Shown here in pieces: positions 45,823 through 55,762 of a DNA stretch of 64,000 bases. The position numbers were made by a program, and so were the translations under genes. Position 1 is the first letter of the stretch; the number at the start of each line of letters is the position of its first letter. The stretch comes from Microcella sp. (GTDB lineage Bacteria > Actinomycetota > Actinomycetes > Actinomycetales > Microbacteriaceae): the NCBI RefSeq assembly GCF_019739195.1, contig NZ_JAHHDS010000003.1:310001-374000 (forward strand), in the 5' to 3' direction. Under the pieces are notes generated by a model. That model had not been told where the DNA came from. It did no database searches and saw only the letters and a list, made by a program, of their open reading frames with translations.

Positions 45823-46479
45823 GTGACCGACTGGGCCCGCTTCCTTCCCTTGAGCAACCGCGACCGCGGCGACGAATCGAGCGTGAGTCGTAACTGGTCG
45901 CGCGCGACGAGCGGCATGCTGCTGGGCCTCGCCGCGGTGCTGGATGCCCGCCCCGAGGTGCTTGATCAGCCGACCCTCCGGCCCGATGTCTCGGTTGCCG
46001 CGGCCACGCGCGAGCTGCTCGCGCAGCTGCGCTCGACCCGCTGGCAGCGCGCGGCAGCCCGCATCGGCGCGGTCGAGTCGGCGAACCCCGACGTCGAGGC
46101 GCTCACCAATGCCGAGCTCGCCGACGCCGTGCAGGCCGAAGCGATCGCGCGTTCCGCTGCCCGAGCTCGCACCTCGGTGCGCGAGCTCGGCGCCGTGCTC
46201 GTGCTCGCGCTCGACCTGCGCGCCTCGATCGGCGCCGCGATCGAGGTCGACCCCTTCGTGAGCGGAGCCGTCGCTCTCGATCTGGCCGTGCGCATGCGCA
46301 ACCCCCGACGGGCGGTCGTCACGGCGCGCACCCTCGTTGCCGTCGACGGAGAGTGGCAGGTAGGCCGCGGGCCGGCACTGCCCGCCACGGCCGCGTCGAT
46401 CGTGCTGTTCCTCGCAGGCCGGGGCGGTGTGCCGACGACCGTCGAACACGACGACGGGCCGAGTTCACCCAACGACTAA
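45823..46479 (+). CDS. Conserved-looking protein of unknown function (218 aa)
   Basis: I do not recognise the family. The sequence is Ala/Arg-rich, predicted mostly helical (ELLAQLRSTRWQRAAARIGAVE, ELADAVQAEAIARSAARART), with one moderately hydrophobic stretch (VRELGAVLVLALDLRASIGAAI) and a beta-like C-terminal part. Codon use matches its neighbours. It overlaps the 3' end of ribF by 4 bp in convergent orientation. Confidence 0.6.
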   Translation: MTDWARFLPLSNRDRGDESSVSRNWSRATSGMLLGLAAVLDARPEVLDQPTLRPDVSVAAATRELLAQLRSTRWQRAAARIGAVESANPDVEALTNAELADAVQAEAIARSAARARTSVRELGAVLVLALDLRASIGAAIEVDPFVSGAVALDLAVRMRNPRRAVVTARTLVAVDGEWQVGRGPALPATAASIVLFLAGRGGVPTTVEHDDGPSSPND

Positions 46480-47420
46480 GTCGGGGCGGGCAGCCCCAGC
46501 ACGTCGCGGATGCGCAGCTCGTCGGCACCCATCTGCGCGGCAAGAGCATCCGCCGACGGAAACTTGTGCATGGGCCTGATGTACTCGATGAACTCGAGCT
46601 CGACGACCTGGTCGTAGAGGTCGAGGTGCACATCGATCGCGTGGGCCTCGACGGTCTTCTCGGGCACGTCACCGAACGTCGGGTTGTTGCCGATCGAGAC
46701 CGCGGCGCCGTAGCGGTCACCGCCCACGTGTAGCCAGCACGCGTAGACGCCGTCGGCGGGAATGTAGCCCTCGGCATCGTGGGCGAGGTTCGCGGTCGGG
46801 TAGCCGAGGTCGCGGCCGCGCTGGTGGCCGTGCACGACGAGCGAGCGGATGCGGTGCGGTCGACCCAGTGCCTCGGTCGCCTCGGTCGTGAGCCCGGTCG
46901 CGAGCATGCCGCGGATGCCGGTGGAGGAGATGCGCGTGCCGTCATGCTCGCACACGTCGTCGACGAGGGCGACCGCGAACCCGCCGCGCTCGCCCGCTGA
47001 CCGCAACGAGTCGACCGTGCCCGAGCCGTGAGCGCCGTAGCGGAAGTCGGCGCCGACGAGCACGACCTCGGCACTCAGGCCGGCGACAAGCACCTGCGCA
47101 ACGAAGTCATCAGCTGTCAGTGCCGCGAACTCGGGGGTGAAGGGCAGAACCACGACGATGTCGACGCCCGCTTCGAGCAGCGCTTCGGTCTTCTGCTCGA
47201 CGCTGAGCAGAGGCTCGGGGGCGGTCTCGGGGCTCAACACCGAGGCGGGGTGTCGGTCGAACGTGACGACGACTGTGCGCCGCCCTTGGGCTTCGCTCGC
47301 GAGGCGCTCGAGCACGGCGCGATGGCCACGGTGCACGCCGTCGAACTTGCCGATCGTGACGGCGCTCGGGCGACCATCGCGGGGCAGGTTCTCGATGCCG
47401 AGCACGAGCTGGCCAGTCAT
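46476..47420 (-). CDS. ribF: Bifunctional riboflavin kinase / FAD synthetase
   Basis: Makes FMN and FAD from riboflavin. The 314-aa product has the N-terminal nucleotidyltransferase domain (VTIGKFDGVHRGHRAVL, VGADFRYGAHGSGTVDSL, ISSTGIRGML) and the C-terminal kinase domain (VVHGHQRGRDLGYPTANL, AVSIGNNPTFG). The ATG at 47420 overlaps the stop of the upstream membrane protein gene (ATGA). Confidence 0.95.
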   Translation of the reverse strand: MTGQLVLGIENLPRDGRPSAVTIGKFDGVHRGHRAVLERLASEAQGRRTVVVTFDRHPASVLSPETAPEPLLSVEQKTEALLEAGVDIVVVLPFTPEFAALTADDFVAQVLVAGLSAEVVLVGADFRYGAHGSGTVDSLRSAGERGGFAVALVDDVCEHDGTRISSTGIRGMLATGLTTEATEALGRPHRIRSLVVHGHQRGRDLGYPTANLAHDAEGYIPADGVYACWLHVGGDRYGAAVSIGNNPTFGDVPEKTVEAHAIDVHLDLYDQVVELEFIEYIRPMHKFPSADALAAQMGADELRIRDVLGLPAPT

Positions 47421-47851
47421 GCGAGCACCTGCGTGCGAGCATCCGTCGCCCGCGCCCTCGCGACGCGGCGCAGCCATAGCAGGCCGAGCACCGGCAGCAC
47501 GAGCGGGATGAAGGCGTAGCCGCGGCCGAAGAGGCTCCAGACGGTGTCGTCGGGAAAGAGTTCGGGGTCGATGAGGCTCAGCGTGCCGACGACGATCACG
47601 CCGACGAGCTCGAAGACGATCGCGATCACGGCGATGCGGAACCACACGGCACCCCGCGCGACGAGCGCGACGGTCGCGATGACGTAGACGACCGCGGCGA
47701 GCGCCGAGAGGCTGTAGGCAAGCGGCGCCTCGTCGAATTTGGTGATGATCTGATACGTCGAGCGGCCGATCGCGGCGAGCGCGAGAATGCCGTACACGGC
47801 AATCAGCACGCGGCCGATGCCGGCGCTCGTCGGGCGCAGTTCTTCGCTCAC
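47417..47851 (-). CDS. Four-helix membrane protein upstream of ribF
   Basis: Protein of 144 aa with four hydrophobic segments (VLIAVYGILALAAIG, LSALAAVVYVIATVALVA, FRIAVIAIVFELVGVIVVG, AFIPLVLPVLGLLWL). The function is unknown; similar proteins occur as hypothetical membrane proteins in Microbacteriaceae. The stop overlaps the ribF start, implying coupling. Confidence 0.8.
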   Translation of the reverse strand: MSEELRPTSAGIGRVLIAVYGILALAAIGRSTYQIITKFDEAPLAYSLSALAAVVYVIATVALVARGAVWFRIAVIAIVFELVGVIVVGTLSLIDPELFPDDTVWSLFGRGYAFIPLVLPVLGLLWLRRVARARATDARTQVLA

Positions 47852-47865
47852 CGTGTCAGCCTAAG

Positions 47866-48543
47866 TCAGGCTGGCTGAGCAGAGATCGGGCCCATGAGCG
47901 CGCGCAGAAACCGTCGCGCAATCATCGTGCGGGCCAGTAGCAGTCCGGGCAGCAGCGGCCAGGCCCACCAGGAGGCGGGCCGCGCGAAACTGCGCACGGT
48001 GAGCCACACCGAGCCATCGTCGGTCTGCTCGAGCGTGAACGATTCTTCGCCCGAGAACGGATGCCCGGGCAGGGTTCCGACCGCGTACATGACGCGCCCC
48101 TCGTCGACCTCGAGCAGCACGACCCGGGTCGGCAGCGGCAACCAGATGCTGCGCCGCACCTCGAGGCCGACCACGATGATGTCGCCCGCGCGCAGATGCC
48201 GCGCGCCACTGCCCGTGTAGACCTCGTCGACCGCACCGACCTGGGCGGGCTCGGCAGGCTCGCCCTGCTCGTCGAACTCGACGGGCTGGTACTCGCGCTC
48301 GGCGTCGGCCGCCGAGACGGGCGTGATGCGCACGCCCATGCCTGCACCGCGGTAGACGCCGCCCGTCAGCAGCTCGTCGACCGCGTAGGCCCACCGGTCG
48401 TCGCCGTGGCCGATGCGTCCGCGTAGCTCGAGCGGCCGGTAGCCGGCGGGCGGATACTGCATCAGATCGGGCGCCTGGCTCGCGCCGACGGCGGCGTATG
48501 TCACCGCTTGCTGCTGGCGCGCGTCATCGCGATCAGTGCTCAC
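47866..48543 (-). CDS. DUF1990 family protein
   Basis: Protein of ~225 aa. Family features: VTYAAVGASQAPDLMQYPPAGYRPLE near the N-terminus (read in parts), GAGMGVRIT, AGDIIVVGLEV, YAVGTLPGHPFSGEESFTLE, and a hydrophobic C-terminal segment (WWAWPLLPGLLLARTMIARR) that may touch the membrane. The function is unknown. I place the start at GTG 48543; an in-frame ATG at 48597 would add 18 residues overlapping the downstream inverted repeat edge. Confidence 0.82.
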   Translation of the reverse strand: MSTDRDDARQQQAVTYAAVGASQAPDLMQYPPAGYRPLELRGRIGHGDDRWAYAVDELLTGGVYRGAGMGVRITPVSAADAEREYQPVEFDEQGEPAEPAQVGAVDEVYTGSGARHLRAGDIIVVGLEVRRSIWLPLPTRVVLLEVDEGRVMYAVGTLPGHPFSGEESFTLEQTDDGSVWLTVRSFARPASWWAWPLLPGLLLARTMIARRFLRALMGPISAQPA

Positions 48544-48598
48544 ATGTTCCAGCGTACGGCGAACGCGGGCGCCAAGCCGCCGCGAGGTGTGGTTCATC

Positions 48599-48668
48599 GG
48601 CGGACTCGTGAATCCAAGGAACTATGTGAGCGAAGTCACCGCACTTTCCTTGCATTCACGAGTCCGCC
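48599..48668. repeat. 70-bp inverted repeat with 23-bp arms
   Basis: Arms begin GGCGGACTCGTGAAT on one side and end ATTCACGAGTCCGCC on the other; 22 of 23 bases pair around a 24-nt loop. It is unrelated in sequence to the 97-bp family. It lies between the UPF0303 stop (48698) and the DUF1990 start, both on the minus strand. It could be a terminator for the upstream gene or another small mobile palindrome. Confidence 0.8.
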
Positions 48669-48697
48669 GCGAGACGGTCAGGGTCTCGAGGCGTCTC

Positions 48698-49183
48698 TCA
48701 AGCGCCGAGGTGCTCGCTCAGCGCTTCGACGATGAGCGCGTGGTCGACTTCTTGCGGCTGCCCCGAGACGGCGATCGTGCCGACGACTCCGACCCCGCGA
48801 ATCGTCAGCGGAAAGCCCCCGCCGTGGCCGGCGAACTGCAAAGGGTCGATCCAGGGAGCCTCTTCGAAGGTCGATCCCCCGCGTCGCGCCTGCAGGCCCA
48901 CCAGGTAACTCGACGTGCCGAACTCGCGCACCGTGCGCTTCTTGCGCTCGATCCAGGCACCGTTGTGCGCCGACGTGCCCGGCAGCGCGCAGTGGAACAG
49001 CCGCTGCTCGCCCAGTGCGATGTCAATCGTGATGGCGAGAGCCCGCTCGAGGCCGAGGGCACGCAGCCGAGAGCCCAGCATCCACGCGTCCTCTGCGCTG
49101 AACGTGGAGAACTGCAGGCGCTGCTCCTGCTCGACGACTTCGGCGATGCGGGCGTCGAGCTCGGCGCGATCGACGTCGGTCAC
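48698..49183 (-). CDS. UPF0303/GlcG-HbpS-like protein
   Basis: Protein of 161 aa. The sequence ([91 protein letters not shown], in pieces) fits the UPF0303 branch of the heme-degrading/GlcG-HbpS superfamily. The biochemical role is not established. The ATG overlaps the lepA stop by 4 bp. Confidence 0.85.
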   Translation of the reverse strand: MTDVDRAELDARIAEVVEQEQRLQFSTFSAEDAWMLGSRLRALGLERALAITIDIALGEQRLFHCALPGTSAHNGAWIERKKRTVREFGTSSYLVGLQARRGGSTFEEAPWIDPLQFAGHGGGFPLTIRGVGVVGTIAVSGQPQEVDHALIVEALSEHLGA

Positions 49184-51048
49184 TTCTTCTTGACCTCGAC
49201 GTCGCCCGAGAGCGCGGCGATGAAGGCCTCTTGCGGCACTTCGACGCGACCCACCATCTTCATGCGCTTCTTGCCCTCTTTCTGCTTCTCGAGCAGCTTG
49301 CGCTTTCGGGTGATGTCACCGCCGTAGCACTTGGCGAGCACGTCTTTGCGCATCGCGCTGATCGACTCGCGCGCGATGATGCGGGCGCCGATCGCGGCCT
49401 GAATCGGCACCTCGAACTGCTGGCGCGGGATGAGCTTCTTGAGGCGCTCGGTCATGAGCACGCCATAGGCGTAGGCCTTCTCGCGGTGCACGATCGCGCT
49501 GAACGCGTCGACAGCCTCGCCCTGCAGCAGAATGTCGACCTTGACGAGGTCGGCCTCTTGATCGCCCGCGGGCTCGTAGTCGAGGCTCGCATAACCGGCC
49601 GTCTTGCTCTTCAGGTGATCGAAGAAGTCGAAGACGATCTCGCCGAGGGGCATCGTGTACTTGATCTCGACGCGGTCTTCGCCGAGATAGTCCATGCCGA
49701 TGAGCGTGCCGCGTCGGCTCTGGCAGAGCTCCATGATCGTGCCGACGTAGTCTTTCGGCGCCAAGATCGCGGCGCGCACCATCGGCTCGGTCACGGTGGC
49801 GATCTTGCCGCCGGTCGGAAACTCGCTCGGGTTCGTCACGACGAAGTGCTTCTTGTCGTCGGTCACCACCTCGTAGGTCACGCTCGGCGCCGTCGAGATG
49901 AGGTCGAGGCTGAACTCGCGCTCGAGCCGCTCGGTAACGATCTCGAGGTGCAAGAGCCCCAAGAACCCGCAGCGGAAGCCGAAGCCCAGCGCCACCGACG
50001 TCTCGGGCTCGTAGTTGAGGCTCGCGTCAGACAGCTTCAGCTTGTCGAGCGCCTCACGCAGCACCGGGTAGTCGCTGCCGTCGATCGGGTAGAGCCCCGA
50101 GAACACCATGGGCTTCGGGTCGGTGTAGCCCGCGAGCGCCGTCGACGCGGGCTTCTGCGCGTTGGTGACCGTGTCGCCCACCTTCGACTGGCGCACGTCT
50201 TTCACTCCGGTGATGAGGTAGCCGACCTCTCCGACCCCCAGGCCCTTGCTGGGAGTGGGCTCGGGCGAGCTGACGCCGATCTCGAGCAACTCGTGGGTCG
50301 CCCGCGTCGACATCATCTGGATGCGCTCGCGCGGGCTGAGGCGGCCATCCACCATGCGCACATAGGTGACCACGCCGCGGTACGAGTCGTACACCGAGTC
50401 GAAGATCATCGCGCGGGCCGGGGCGTTAGGGTCGCCCGTCGGCGCCGGAATCTGCCGCACGACCTCGTCGAGCAGGTCTTCGACGCCCATGCCCGTCTTG
50501 CCGCTCACTCGCAGCACGTCGTCGGGGTCGCCGCCGATGAGCCCGGCGAGCTCTCGCGCATACTTCTCGGGGTCGGCTGCCGGCAGGTCGATCTTGTTGA
50601 GCACCGGGATGATCGTCAGGTCGTTCTCGAGCGCCAGGTAGAGGTTCGCCAGCGTCTGGGCCTCGATGCCCTGCGCCGCATCGACGAGCAGAATCGCGCC
50701 TTCGCAAGCGGCGAGGCTGCGGCTCACCTCGTAGGTGAAGTCGACGTGGCCGGGCGTGTCGATCATGTTGAGCGCGTAGGTGACGGGCTTGCCGCCCTCC
50801 TCCGGAGCAAGCGCCCACGGCATGCGCACTGCCTGGCTCTTGATGGTGATGCCGCGCTCGCGCTCGATGTCCATGCGGTCGAGATACTGCGCGCGCATGT
50901 CGCGGTCGCTGACGACACCCGTGATGCCGAGCATGCGGTCGGCAAGGGTCGATTTGCCGTGGTCGATGTGCGCGATGATGCAGAAATTGCGAATCAGCGT
51001 CGGGTCGGTCGCGGCAGGGGCGAGGGCGGTGGAGGCGCGGGGAGACAT
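49180..51048 (-). CDS. lepA: Elongation factor 4 (LepA)
   Basis: Ribosome-associated GTPase of 622 aa. G domain: [60 protein letters not shown]4-specific C-terminus: [20 protein letters not shown] and [20 protein letters not shown], read in parts. The start is the ATG at 51048. It is divergent from rpsT. Its usual neighbour hemW is separated by a 15-kb block. Confidence 0.96.
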   Translation of the reverse strand: MSPRASTALAPAATDPTLIRNFCIIAHIDHGKSTLADRMLGITGVVSDRDMRAQYLDRMDIERERGITIKSQAVRMPWALAPEEGGKPVTYALNMIDTPGHVDFTYEVSRSLAACEGAILLVDAAQGIEAQTLANLYLALENDLTIIPVLNKIDLPAADPEKYARELAGLIGGDPDDVLRVSGKTGMGVEDLLDEVVRQIPAPTGDPNAPARAMIFDSVYDSYRGVVTYVRMVDGRLSPRERIQMMSTRATHELLEIGVSSPEPTPSKGLGVGEVGYLITGVKDVRQSKVGDTVTNAQKPASTALAGYTDPKPMVFSGLYPIDGSDYPVLREALDKLKLSDASLNYEPETSVALGFGFRCGFLGLLHLEIVTERLEREFSLDLISTAPSVTYEVVTDDKKHFVVTNPSEFPTGGKIATVTEPMVRAAILAPKDYVGTIMELCQSRRGTLIGMDYLGEDRVEIKYTMPLGEIVFDFFDHLKSKTAGYASLDYEPAGDQEADLVKVDILLQGEAVDAFSAIVHREKAYAYGVLMTERLKKLIPRQQFEVPIQAAIGARIIARESISAMRKDVLAKCYGGDITRKRKLLEKQKEGKKRMKMVGRVEVPQEAFIAALSGDVEVKKK

Positions 51049-51253
51049 TGCCGCCCATTCTCCCACGACGCGAGTGGCCGATGACACACAGCACCTGGTA
51101 ACGTAAGCGGTTGGCTTGCGTGTCAGAAAGCCCTCTCTCTTTCGACACGGAATGCGGCTGGGACCAGTTCGCCTCGCATCTTCACGTTCGGATGCGCGCA
51201 ACCCCCACCCCGGCCGCCTCACTCACACCGTTCCTGAAGAAGAAAGCACACAC

Positions 51254-51514
51254 GTGGCAAACATCAAGTCGCAGATCAAGCGCATCAAGACCAACCTCAA
51301 GGCGCAAGAGCGCAACAAGGCTGTCAAGAGCGAGCTCAAGACGGCGATCCGCCGCACGAACGAGGCCGTCGCCGCTGGCGACAAGGCCACGGCCGAAGCC
51401 GCCCTCAAGACGGCGACCAAGAAGCTCGACAAGGCCGTCAGCAAGGGCGTCATTCACGAGAACCAGGCGGCGAACCGCAAGTCGTCGATCGCCAAGAAGG
51501 TCGCCGCGCTCTAG
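51254..51514 (+). CDS. rpsT: 30S ribosomal protein S20
   Basis: Primary 16S rRNA-binding protein of 86 aa: [35 protein letters not shown] and [17 protein letters not shown]. The start is GTG (51254), preceded by GAAGAAAG. The 205-nt gap from lepA holds both divergent promoters; TAACGT at ~51097 is a candidate -10. A hairpin terminator follows. Convergent holA comes next. Confidence 0.97.
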   Translation: MANIKSQIKRIKTNLKAQERNKAVKSELKTAIRRTNEAVAAGDKATAEAALKTATKKLDKAVSKGVIHENQAANRKSSIAKKVAAL

Positions 51515-51531
51515 CAGCCACCCGCTTCACC

Positions 51532-51567
51532 CGAACGACCCGTCGGCTCCGGCCGGCGGGTCGTTCG
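51532..51567 (+). terminator. Hairpin terminator after rpsT
   Basis: Arms CGAACGACCC and GGGTCGTTCG are perfect (10 bp) and extend inward with CGG/CCG pairs around CTCC, followed by TCGTTTG. It lies between the convergent rpsT and holA stops and can serve both. Confidence 0.8.
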
Positions 51568-51583
51568 TCGTTTGCAGTGCGAG

Positions 51584-52612
51584 CTAGAGGTCGTGGCCGC
51601 GGGCGGAGACCGTGCGCACGAGAGTCTCGACGGCGTAGACCGGGTCGCGGCCTGCGCCCTTGACGGCAGCGTCGGTCTCGGCGGCGGCGAGGATCGCGCG
51701 GCCGAGGCCCGCTTCGTCCCAGCCCTGCAGGTCGCGGCGCGCGCGGTCGACCTGCCAGGGCGCGAGGCCGAGCGACGACGCGACCTGGCCGCTCGCGCCG
51801 CGCGTGCCGCCCACCTTGGCCATCGTGCGCAGCTTCATCGCGAAGGCGGCCACCATCGGCACAGGGTCGGCCCCGGTCGCGAGTGCGTGGCGCAGCAGCC
51901 CGAGCGCTTCGCCGTGCCGACCGGCAATGGCGGCGTCGGCCACGGCGAACGCGTTCGTCTCGACCCTGCCGCCGTAGTACTTCGCCACGGTCTGCTCGGT
52001 GATGTCACCCTCGGTGTCGGCCATGAGCTGCTGGCACGCGCCCGCGAGCTCGGCGAGGTCGTCGGTGAAAGCGCTCACGAGCGCGCGCAGCGCTGCCGGG
52101 GCGATCGGGCGCGCGGCATGCCGGAACTCGGCTGCCGCGAAGTCGGCGCGATCGCTGTCGCGCTTGAGCTCGGCGCAGACGACCTCGATGCCGCCGCCGA
52201 CTCCCTGACGAATGGCGTCGAGCAGCTTCTTGCCGCGCACTCCCCCACTGTGGCGGATCAGCAGCGTCGTGTCGTCGGCCGGAGTTTCGAGGTACTCGAG
52301 CGCCTCCTGCAGAAACGCGTCGTTCATCGTCGAGGCCCCGTCGACCCTGATCAACCGGGGTTCGCCAAACAGCGACGGGCTCGCAAGGCTCATGAGCTCG
52401 CCGGGCGCGTAGGCATCGGCCATGAGGTCGTGCACCTCGAGGCTCGCGTCGATGTCGCGGAGGGCATCCCGCAACTGACGGCTCGCGCGCTCGGCGAGGA
52501 AGCCCTCGGGGCCGCTCACGAGAATCACGGGCGCCGGCCGGATTTGGTGCCAGGCGACTTGCGGGATGCTCGCGGCAGCTCGCGCGGAGGAGGCCTTCTT
52601 CGGCGCAGCCAT
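51584..52612 (-). CDS. holA: DNA polymerase III subunit delta
   Basis: Clamp-loader subunit of 342 aa. VILVSGPEGFLAERASRQL at the N-terminus, RLIRVDGASTMNDAFLQ, LIRHSGGVRGKKLLDAI, and the C-terminal helical collar domain (YYGGRVETNAFAVADAAIAG in parts). It lies in the conserved comEA-comEC-holA-rpsT order. Confidence 0.93.
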   Translation of the reverse strand: MAAPKKASSARAAASIPQVAWHQIRPAPVILVSGPEGFLAERASRQLRDALRDIDASLEVHDLMADAYAPGELMSLASPSLFGEPRLIRVDGASTMNDAFLQEALEYLETPADDTTLLIRHSGGVRGKKLLDAIRQGVGGGIEVVCAELKRDSDRADFAAAEFRHAARPIAPAALRALVSAFTDDLAELAGACQQLMADTEGDITEQTVAKYYGGRVETNAFAVADAAIAGRHGEALGLLRHALATGADPVPMVAAFAMKLRTMAKVGGTRGASGQVASSLGLAPWQVDRARRDLQGWDEAGLGRAILAAAETDAAVKGAGRDPVYAVETLVRTVSARGHDL

Positions 52613-52703
52613 GGGGCTCCTCTCGGCGACGGGTTCGCGGCGGTGCGCAGTGTGAGCGCTGCCGGTTCGGCGCCGACGCGGGGTCGCGCGGCACGACTCC
52701 AGA

Positions 52704-55100
52704 CTAGTTCTCTACCCCGACGGTCGACGCTCGCTCCCGCCACAGTCGCAGCCCGTCTGCGCCCCTCGACACGAGCACGAGACCGTGCCCGTCGCTGCGG
52801 GCGACCGTGCTGCCGAGCGATTCGAGCTCGGCGACAAGTGCCGGTGCCGGGTGTCCGTACCCGTTCTCGGCACCGACTCCGATGAGCGCCACGGCGGCGC
52901 CGAGCTGTCGGTAGAGGTCGAGGTGCTGATCGGGTGAGCCGTGGTGACTGACTTTGACCACGTCGACGACGCCAAAGTCGTATGCCCCCATAAGCATGCG
53001 CTGCGACTGCTCGCCGAGGTCGCCGAGTGCGACCGTGCTCGGGCACGAGCCACCCTCGATGGCGAGCACCAGACTCGCATCGTTGCCGGGCTCGATGCCG
53101 CGGTGCGCGGGCGGCCAGAGCACGGCCCAGTCGCAGTCGCCGAGGCGGCCGCGCTCACCCTCGGCGACGGTGTCGACGACGGCTCCCCCCGCGAGCAGCG
53201 CTGCGACGACCGCCTCGTCAGCGGCCCGCCCGGTCGGGCCGACGATCGCGCGGTCGACGCGCCCGACGACGACCTCGACCGCACCGACGTGATCGAGGTC
53301 GAAGTGCGTGAGCACGAGCAGGTCGATGCGATCAATGGCCAGGCTCGACAGGCACGACGACAGCAACTCAGGTTCGGCCCCCGTGTCGATGAGGGCGACC
53401 TGGGCTCCACTGCGCACGAGCACGGCGTCGCCCTGCCCCACATCGCACTGAGCGAGCACCCAGTCGGCGGGGCGTCCGAGTGCTCGCAGCGCCGTCACTC
53501 CCACGGTCGCCCCCATGACCACCACGAGGGTCGCAGCCACACCGATCGCGACTGTGCGTCGCACGTGCCGCGTGCCGAGCGCCACGGGCACGCCGAGTGA
53601 GAGGAGGGCCGCCAGAGTCAACCCTGCGAGCAGCACTGCCCCGCCCGCACCCTCGGGCCACGGCAGCAGCGCCCCCGGCAGCCCCGAGCTCGCCCGCGCG
53701 ACCCCGGCGATCCAGGCCGAGGGCAGCCACGCGATCGCGGCGACGAGGGTGGCGAGCGGCGGGATGACCGGCGCCAGCAGGCACGCGATCATGCCCACGA
53801 TCGTCGCGACGGGGGCTGCTGGCGCCGCGAGCACGTTGGCCACCACCCCGCTGAGCGGCACTTCGGGCGCGAGCAGAATCAGCACGGGCTGGCACGCGAG
53901 CTGCGCCGCGAGCGGCACGGCGATCCAGAGTGCGAGGGGCGCGGGCAGCACACGCCCGAGCCGCTCAGCGATCGGACCCGCGAGCACGAGCAGCGCCGCC
54001 GTCGCGAGCACCGAGAGCGTGAAGCCGTACTCCCGCGAGATCCACGGGTCGAGCACGACGATGCCGAGCACCGCGACACCCAGCACAGGCAGCCCGCGCG
54101 CGGGTCGCCCGCTCGCCAGCGCGACGAGCACGACCGACGCCATGACGGCTGCCCTCACCACGCTGGGCTCGGGCGTCACCAGCACGACGAACCCCGCGAG
54201 CGCCGCGAGCGCGACCCCGACTCGCACCGGTCGCCGCCAGCGAGCAAGCGTGCCGATGCCGAGCACGAGCCCAACGACGATCGCGCAGTTCGCCCCCGAG
54301 ACCGCCGTCAGGTGGCTGAGCGCGCTGCGCTTCATCGCCTCGTCGAGGTCGTCGCCGACCGCGGTCGTGTCGCCGATCGCGAGGCCCGGCAACAGGTCGG
54401 CTCCGTCGCCCGCGAAGGGCTGCATGAGTTCGAGAAAGCCGGCCCGCAGGTCGTCGGCGGCCCCGAGCAAGGGCGCAGGTCGGGCGACGGGCTCGAGCGG
54501 CATGAGCACCCGCACGAGCGCCACCCGATCGTCGCCCGGGTCAAGCGCCACGAGCCGCACGAGCCCCTCGAGGCGCGACCCCAGCGGCATCCGCTCTGCC
54601 GCGCTCAGCCCGAGCACGCGCACCGGAACCCGCACTGCCACGCGCTCGCCAGCGCTGGTTTCGACCTCGACGACCAGCGCATCGGCGCTCGAGCCCCATG
54701 CCGCACCCTCGCGCGGCGTCACCGTCTGCTCGAGTTCAAGCACCACGGTCACGGCCGCGCCAGAGTCGAGCGCCGCGGCGATCACGGGCGGTGTGCGTGC
54801 GGGCGCGACGAGAGCGACCGCCGCCGCAATCACCGCGATGGCGATCACACTTGGGATGCTCGCCGCGAGCACCCCGCTCCCCCGGCCGCCCCGCGCGCGC
54901 CGATTCGCCACGCGACCGCGCTCCCGCCATGCCAGCGCCGCCGCAACCGCGGCCGCCGCACCCGCGACCGCCCAGGCCGCGTCGGCCGCGCCGACGAGCA
55001 CGACCGCGGTCAGCCAGCCGGCGAGGGCAGGCAGCGCGAGGCGAGCATCCGCGACCCCCACCGCACCGCCGATCGGAACGGAGGCCGACGCCACGCTCAC
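52704..55100 (-). CDS. comEC: ComEC/Rec2 family DNA-uptake channel protein
   Basis: Membrane protein of 798 aa. An N-terminal hydrophobic region with about ten helices holds the Competence domain (SALSHLTAVSGANCAIV, GLPVLGVAVLGIVVLDPW). The C-terminal metallo-beta-lactamase-like domain has CDVGQGDAVLVRSGAQVALIDTG, LVLTHFDLDHVGAVEVVV and VKVSHHGSPDQHL in parts. In competent bacteria ComEC moves single-stranded DNA across the membrane. No pilus genes are in the window, so function in uptake is possible but not shown. Confidence 0.92.
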   Translation of the reverse strand: MSVASASVPIGGAVGVADARLALPALAGWLTAVVLVGAADAAWAVAGAAAAVAAALAWRERGRVANRRARGGRGSGVLAASIPSVIAIAVIAAAVALVAPARTPPVIAAALDSGAAVTVVLELEQTVTPREGAAWGSSADALVVEVETSAGERVAVRVPVRVLGLSAAERMPLGSRLEGLVRLVALDPGDDRVALVRVLMPLEPVARPAPLLGAADDLRAGFLELMQPFAGDGADLLPGLAIGDTTAVGDDLDEAMKRSALSHLTAVSGANCAIVVGLVLGIGTLARWRRPVRVGVALAALAGFVVLVTPEPSVVRAAVMASVVLVALASGRPARGLPVLGVAVLGIVVLDPWISREYGFTLSVLATAALLVLAGPIAERLGRVLPAPLALWIAVPLAAQLACQPVLILLAPEVPLSGVVANVLAAPAAPVATIVGMIACLLAPVIPPLATLVAAIAWLPSAWIAGVARASSGLPGALLPWPEGAGGAVLLAGLTLAALLSLGVPVALGTRHVRRTVAIGVAATLVVVMGATVGVTALRALGRPADWVLAQCDVGQGDAVLVRSGAQVALIDTGAEPELLSSCLSSLAIDRIDLLVLTHFDLDHVGAVEVVVGRVDRAIVGPTGRAADEAVVAALLAGGAVVDTVAEGERGRLGDCDWAVLWPPAHRGIEPGNDASLVLAIEGGSCPSTVALGDLGEQSQRMLMGAYDFGVVDVVKVSHHGSPDQHLDLYRQLGAAVALIGVGAENGYGHPAPALVAELESLGSTVARSDGHGLVLVSRGADGLRLWRERASTVGVEN

Positions 55101-55705
55101 ACCGTCACCTGGTCGCGCATGCCGTCGAGTGTCTTCGGCCCGATGCCCGAGACGGCGGTCAGTTCATCGACGCTGCGAAAAGGCCCGTTCTGCTCGCGCC
55201 AGGCGATGATGCGGGCGGCGAGCGCGGGGCCGACGCCCGCGAGAGTCTCGAGCGCTGCGGCATCAGCGGTGTTGAGGTTGACGCGGCCCTGAGCGTCAGG
55301 GCCCGTGGCACCCCCGACCGAAGGCGGTGGGGCCTCGCCGACACGCGGCACGTACAGCTGCTCGCCATCGGCGACGACGCGGGCGAGGTTGACGGCACCG
55401 AGGTCGGCGTCGTCGGTCGGGCCGCGAGCAGCCGCGATCGCATCGACAACGCGACTGCCGAGCGGCAGCTCGACGATGCCGGGTTCGTCGACGGCGCCGT
55501 GCACGTGCAGCACCACGACATCGGTCGGCACAGGGCCGTCGGAGAGCTCGACCGCGTCATCGGCAGGTAGCGCCACCTCGACCGTTTGCCCGCCCGGCGT
55601 GAGCACCGTGCCGACGACGGCCGCGCCGAGCCCGAGCAGAGCGAGCACCACCACGCCGCCGAGCGCGGCGCGCACGCGCACCGACCGGCGGGGAGGTTCG
55701 TCCAC
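55097..55705 (-). CDS. comEA: ComEA-like helix-hairpin-helix DNA-binding protein
   Basis: Protein of 202 aa. One N-terminal membrane anchor (ALGGVVVLALLGLGAAVVGTVL), a SLBB-like middle domain (VVLHVHGAVDEPGIVELPLGSRV) and a C-terminal ComEA helix-hairpin-helix (VNLNTADAAALETLAGVGPA, FRSVDELTAVSGIGPKTL). Binds incoming DNA outside the membrane in competent bacteria. Overlaps comEC by 4 bp. Confidence 0.93.
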   Translation of the reverse strand: MDEPPRRSVRVRAALGGVVVLALLGLGAAVVGTVLTPGGQTVEVALPADDAVELSDGPVPTDVVVLHVHGAVDEPGIVELPLGSRVVDAIAAARGPTDDADLGAVNLARVVADGEQLYVPRVGEAPPPSVGGATGPDAQGRVNLNTADAAALETLAGVGPALAARIIAWREQNGPFRSVDELTAVSGIGPKTLDGMRDQVTV

Positions 55706-55762
55706 CGCGGCAGGCTAGGCGCCGCCCACTCCCCCGCTCGGCACGAGCCGAGAACCGGTGAC

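Noticed and set aside
52704-55705. Claim of natural competence from comEC/comEA
   Set aside because: These two genes are widespread in non-competent actinobacteria and no pilus or comF-type genes are seen here.
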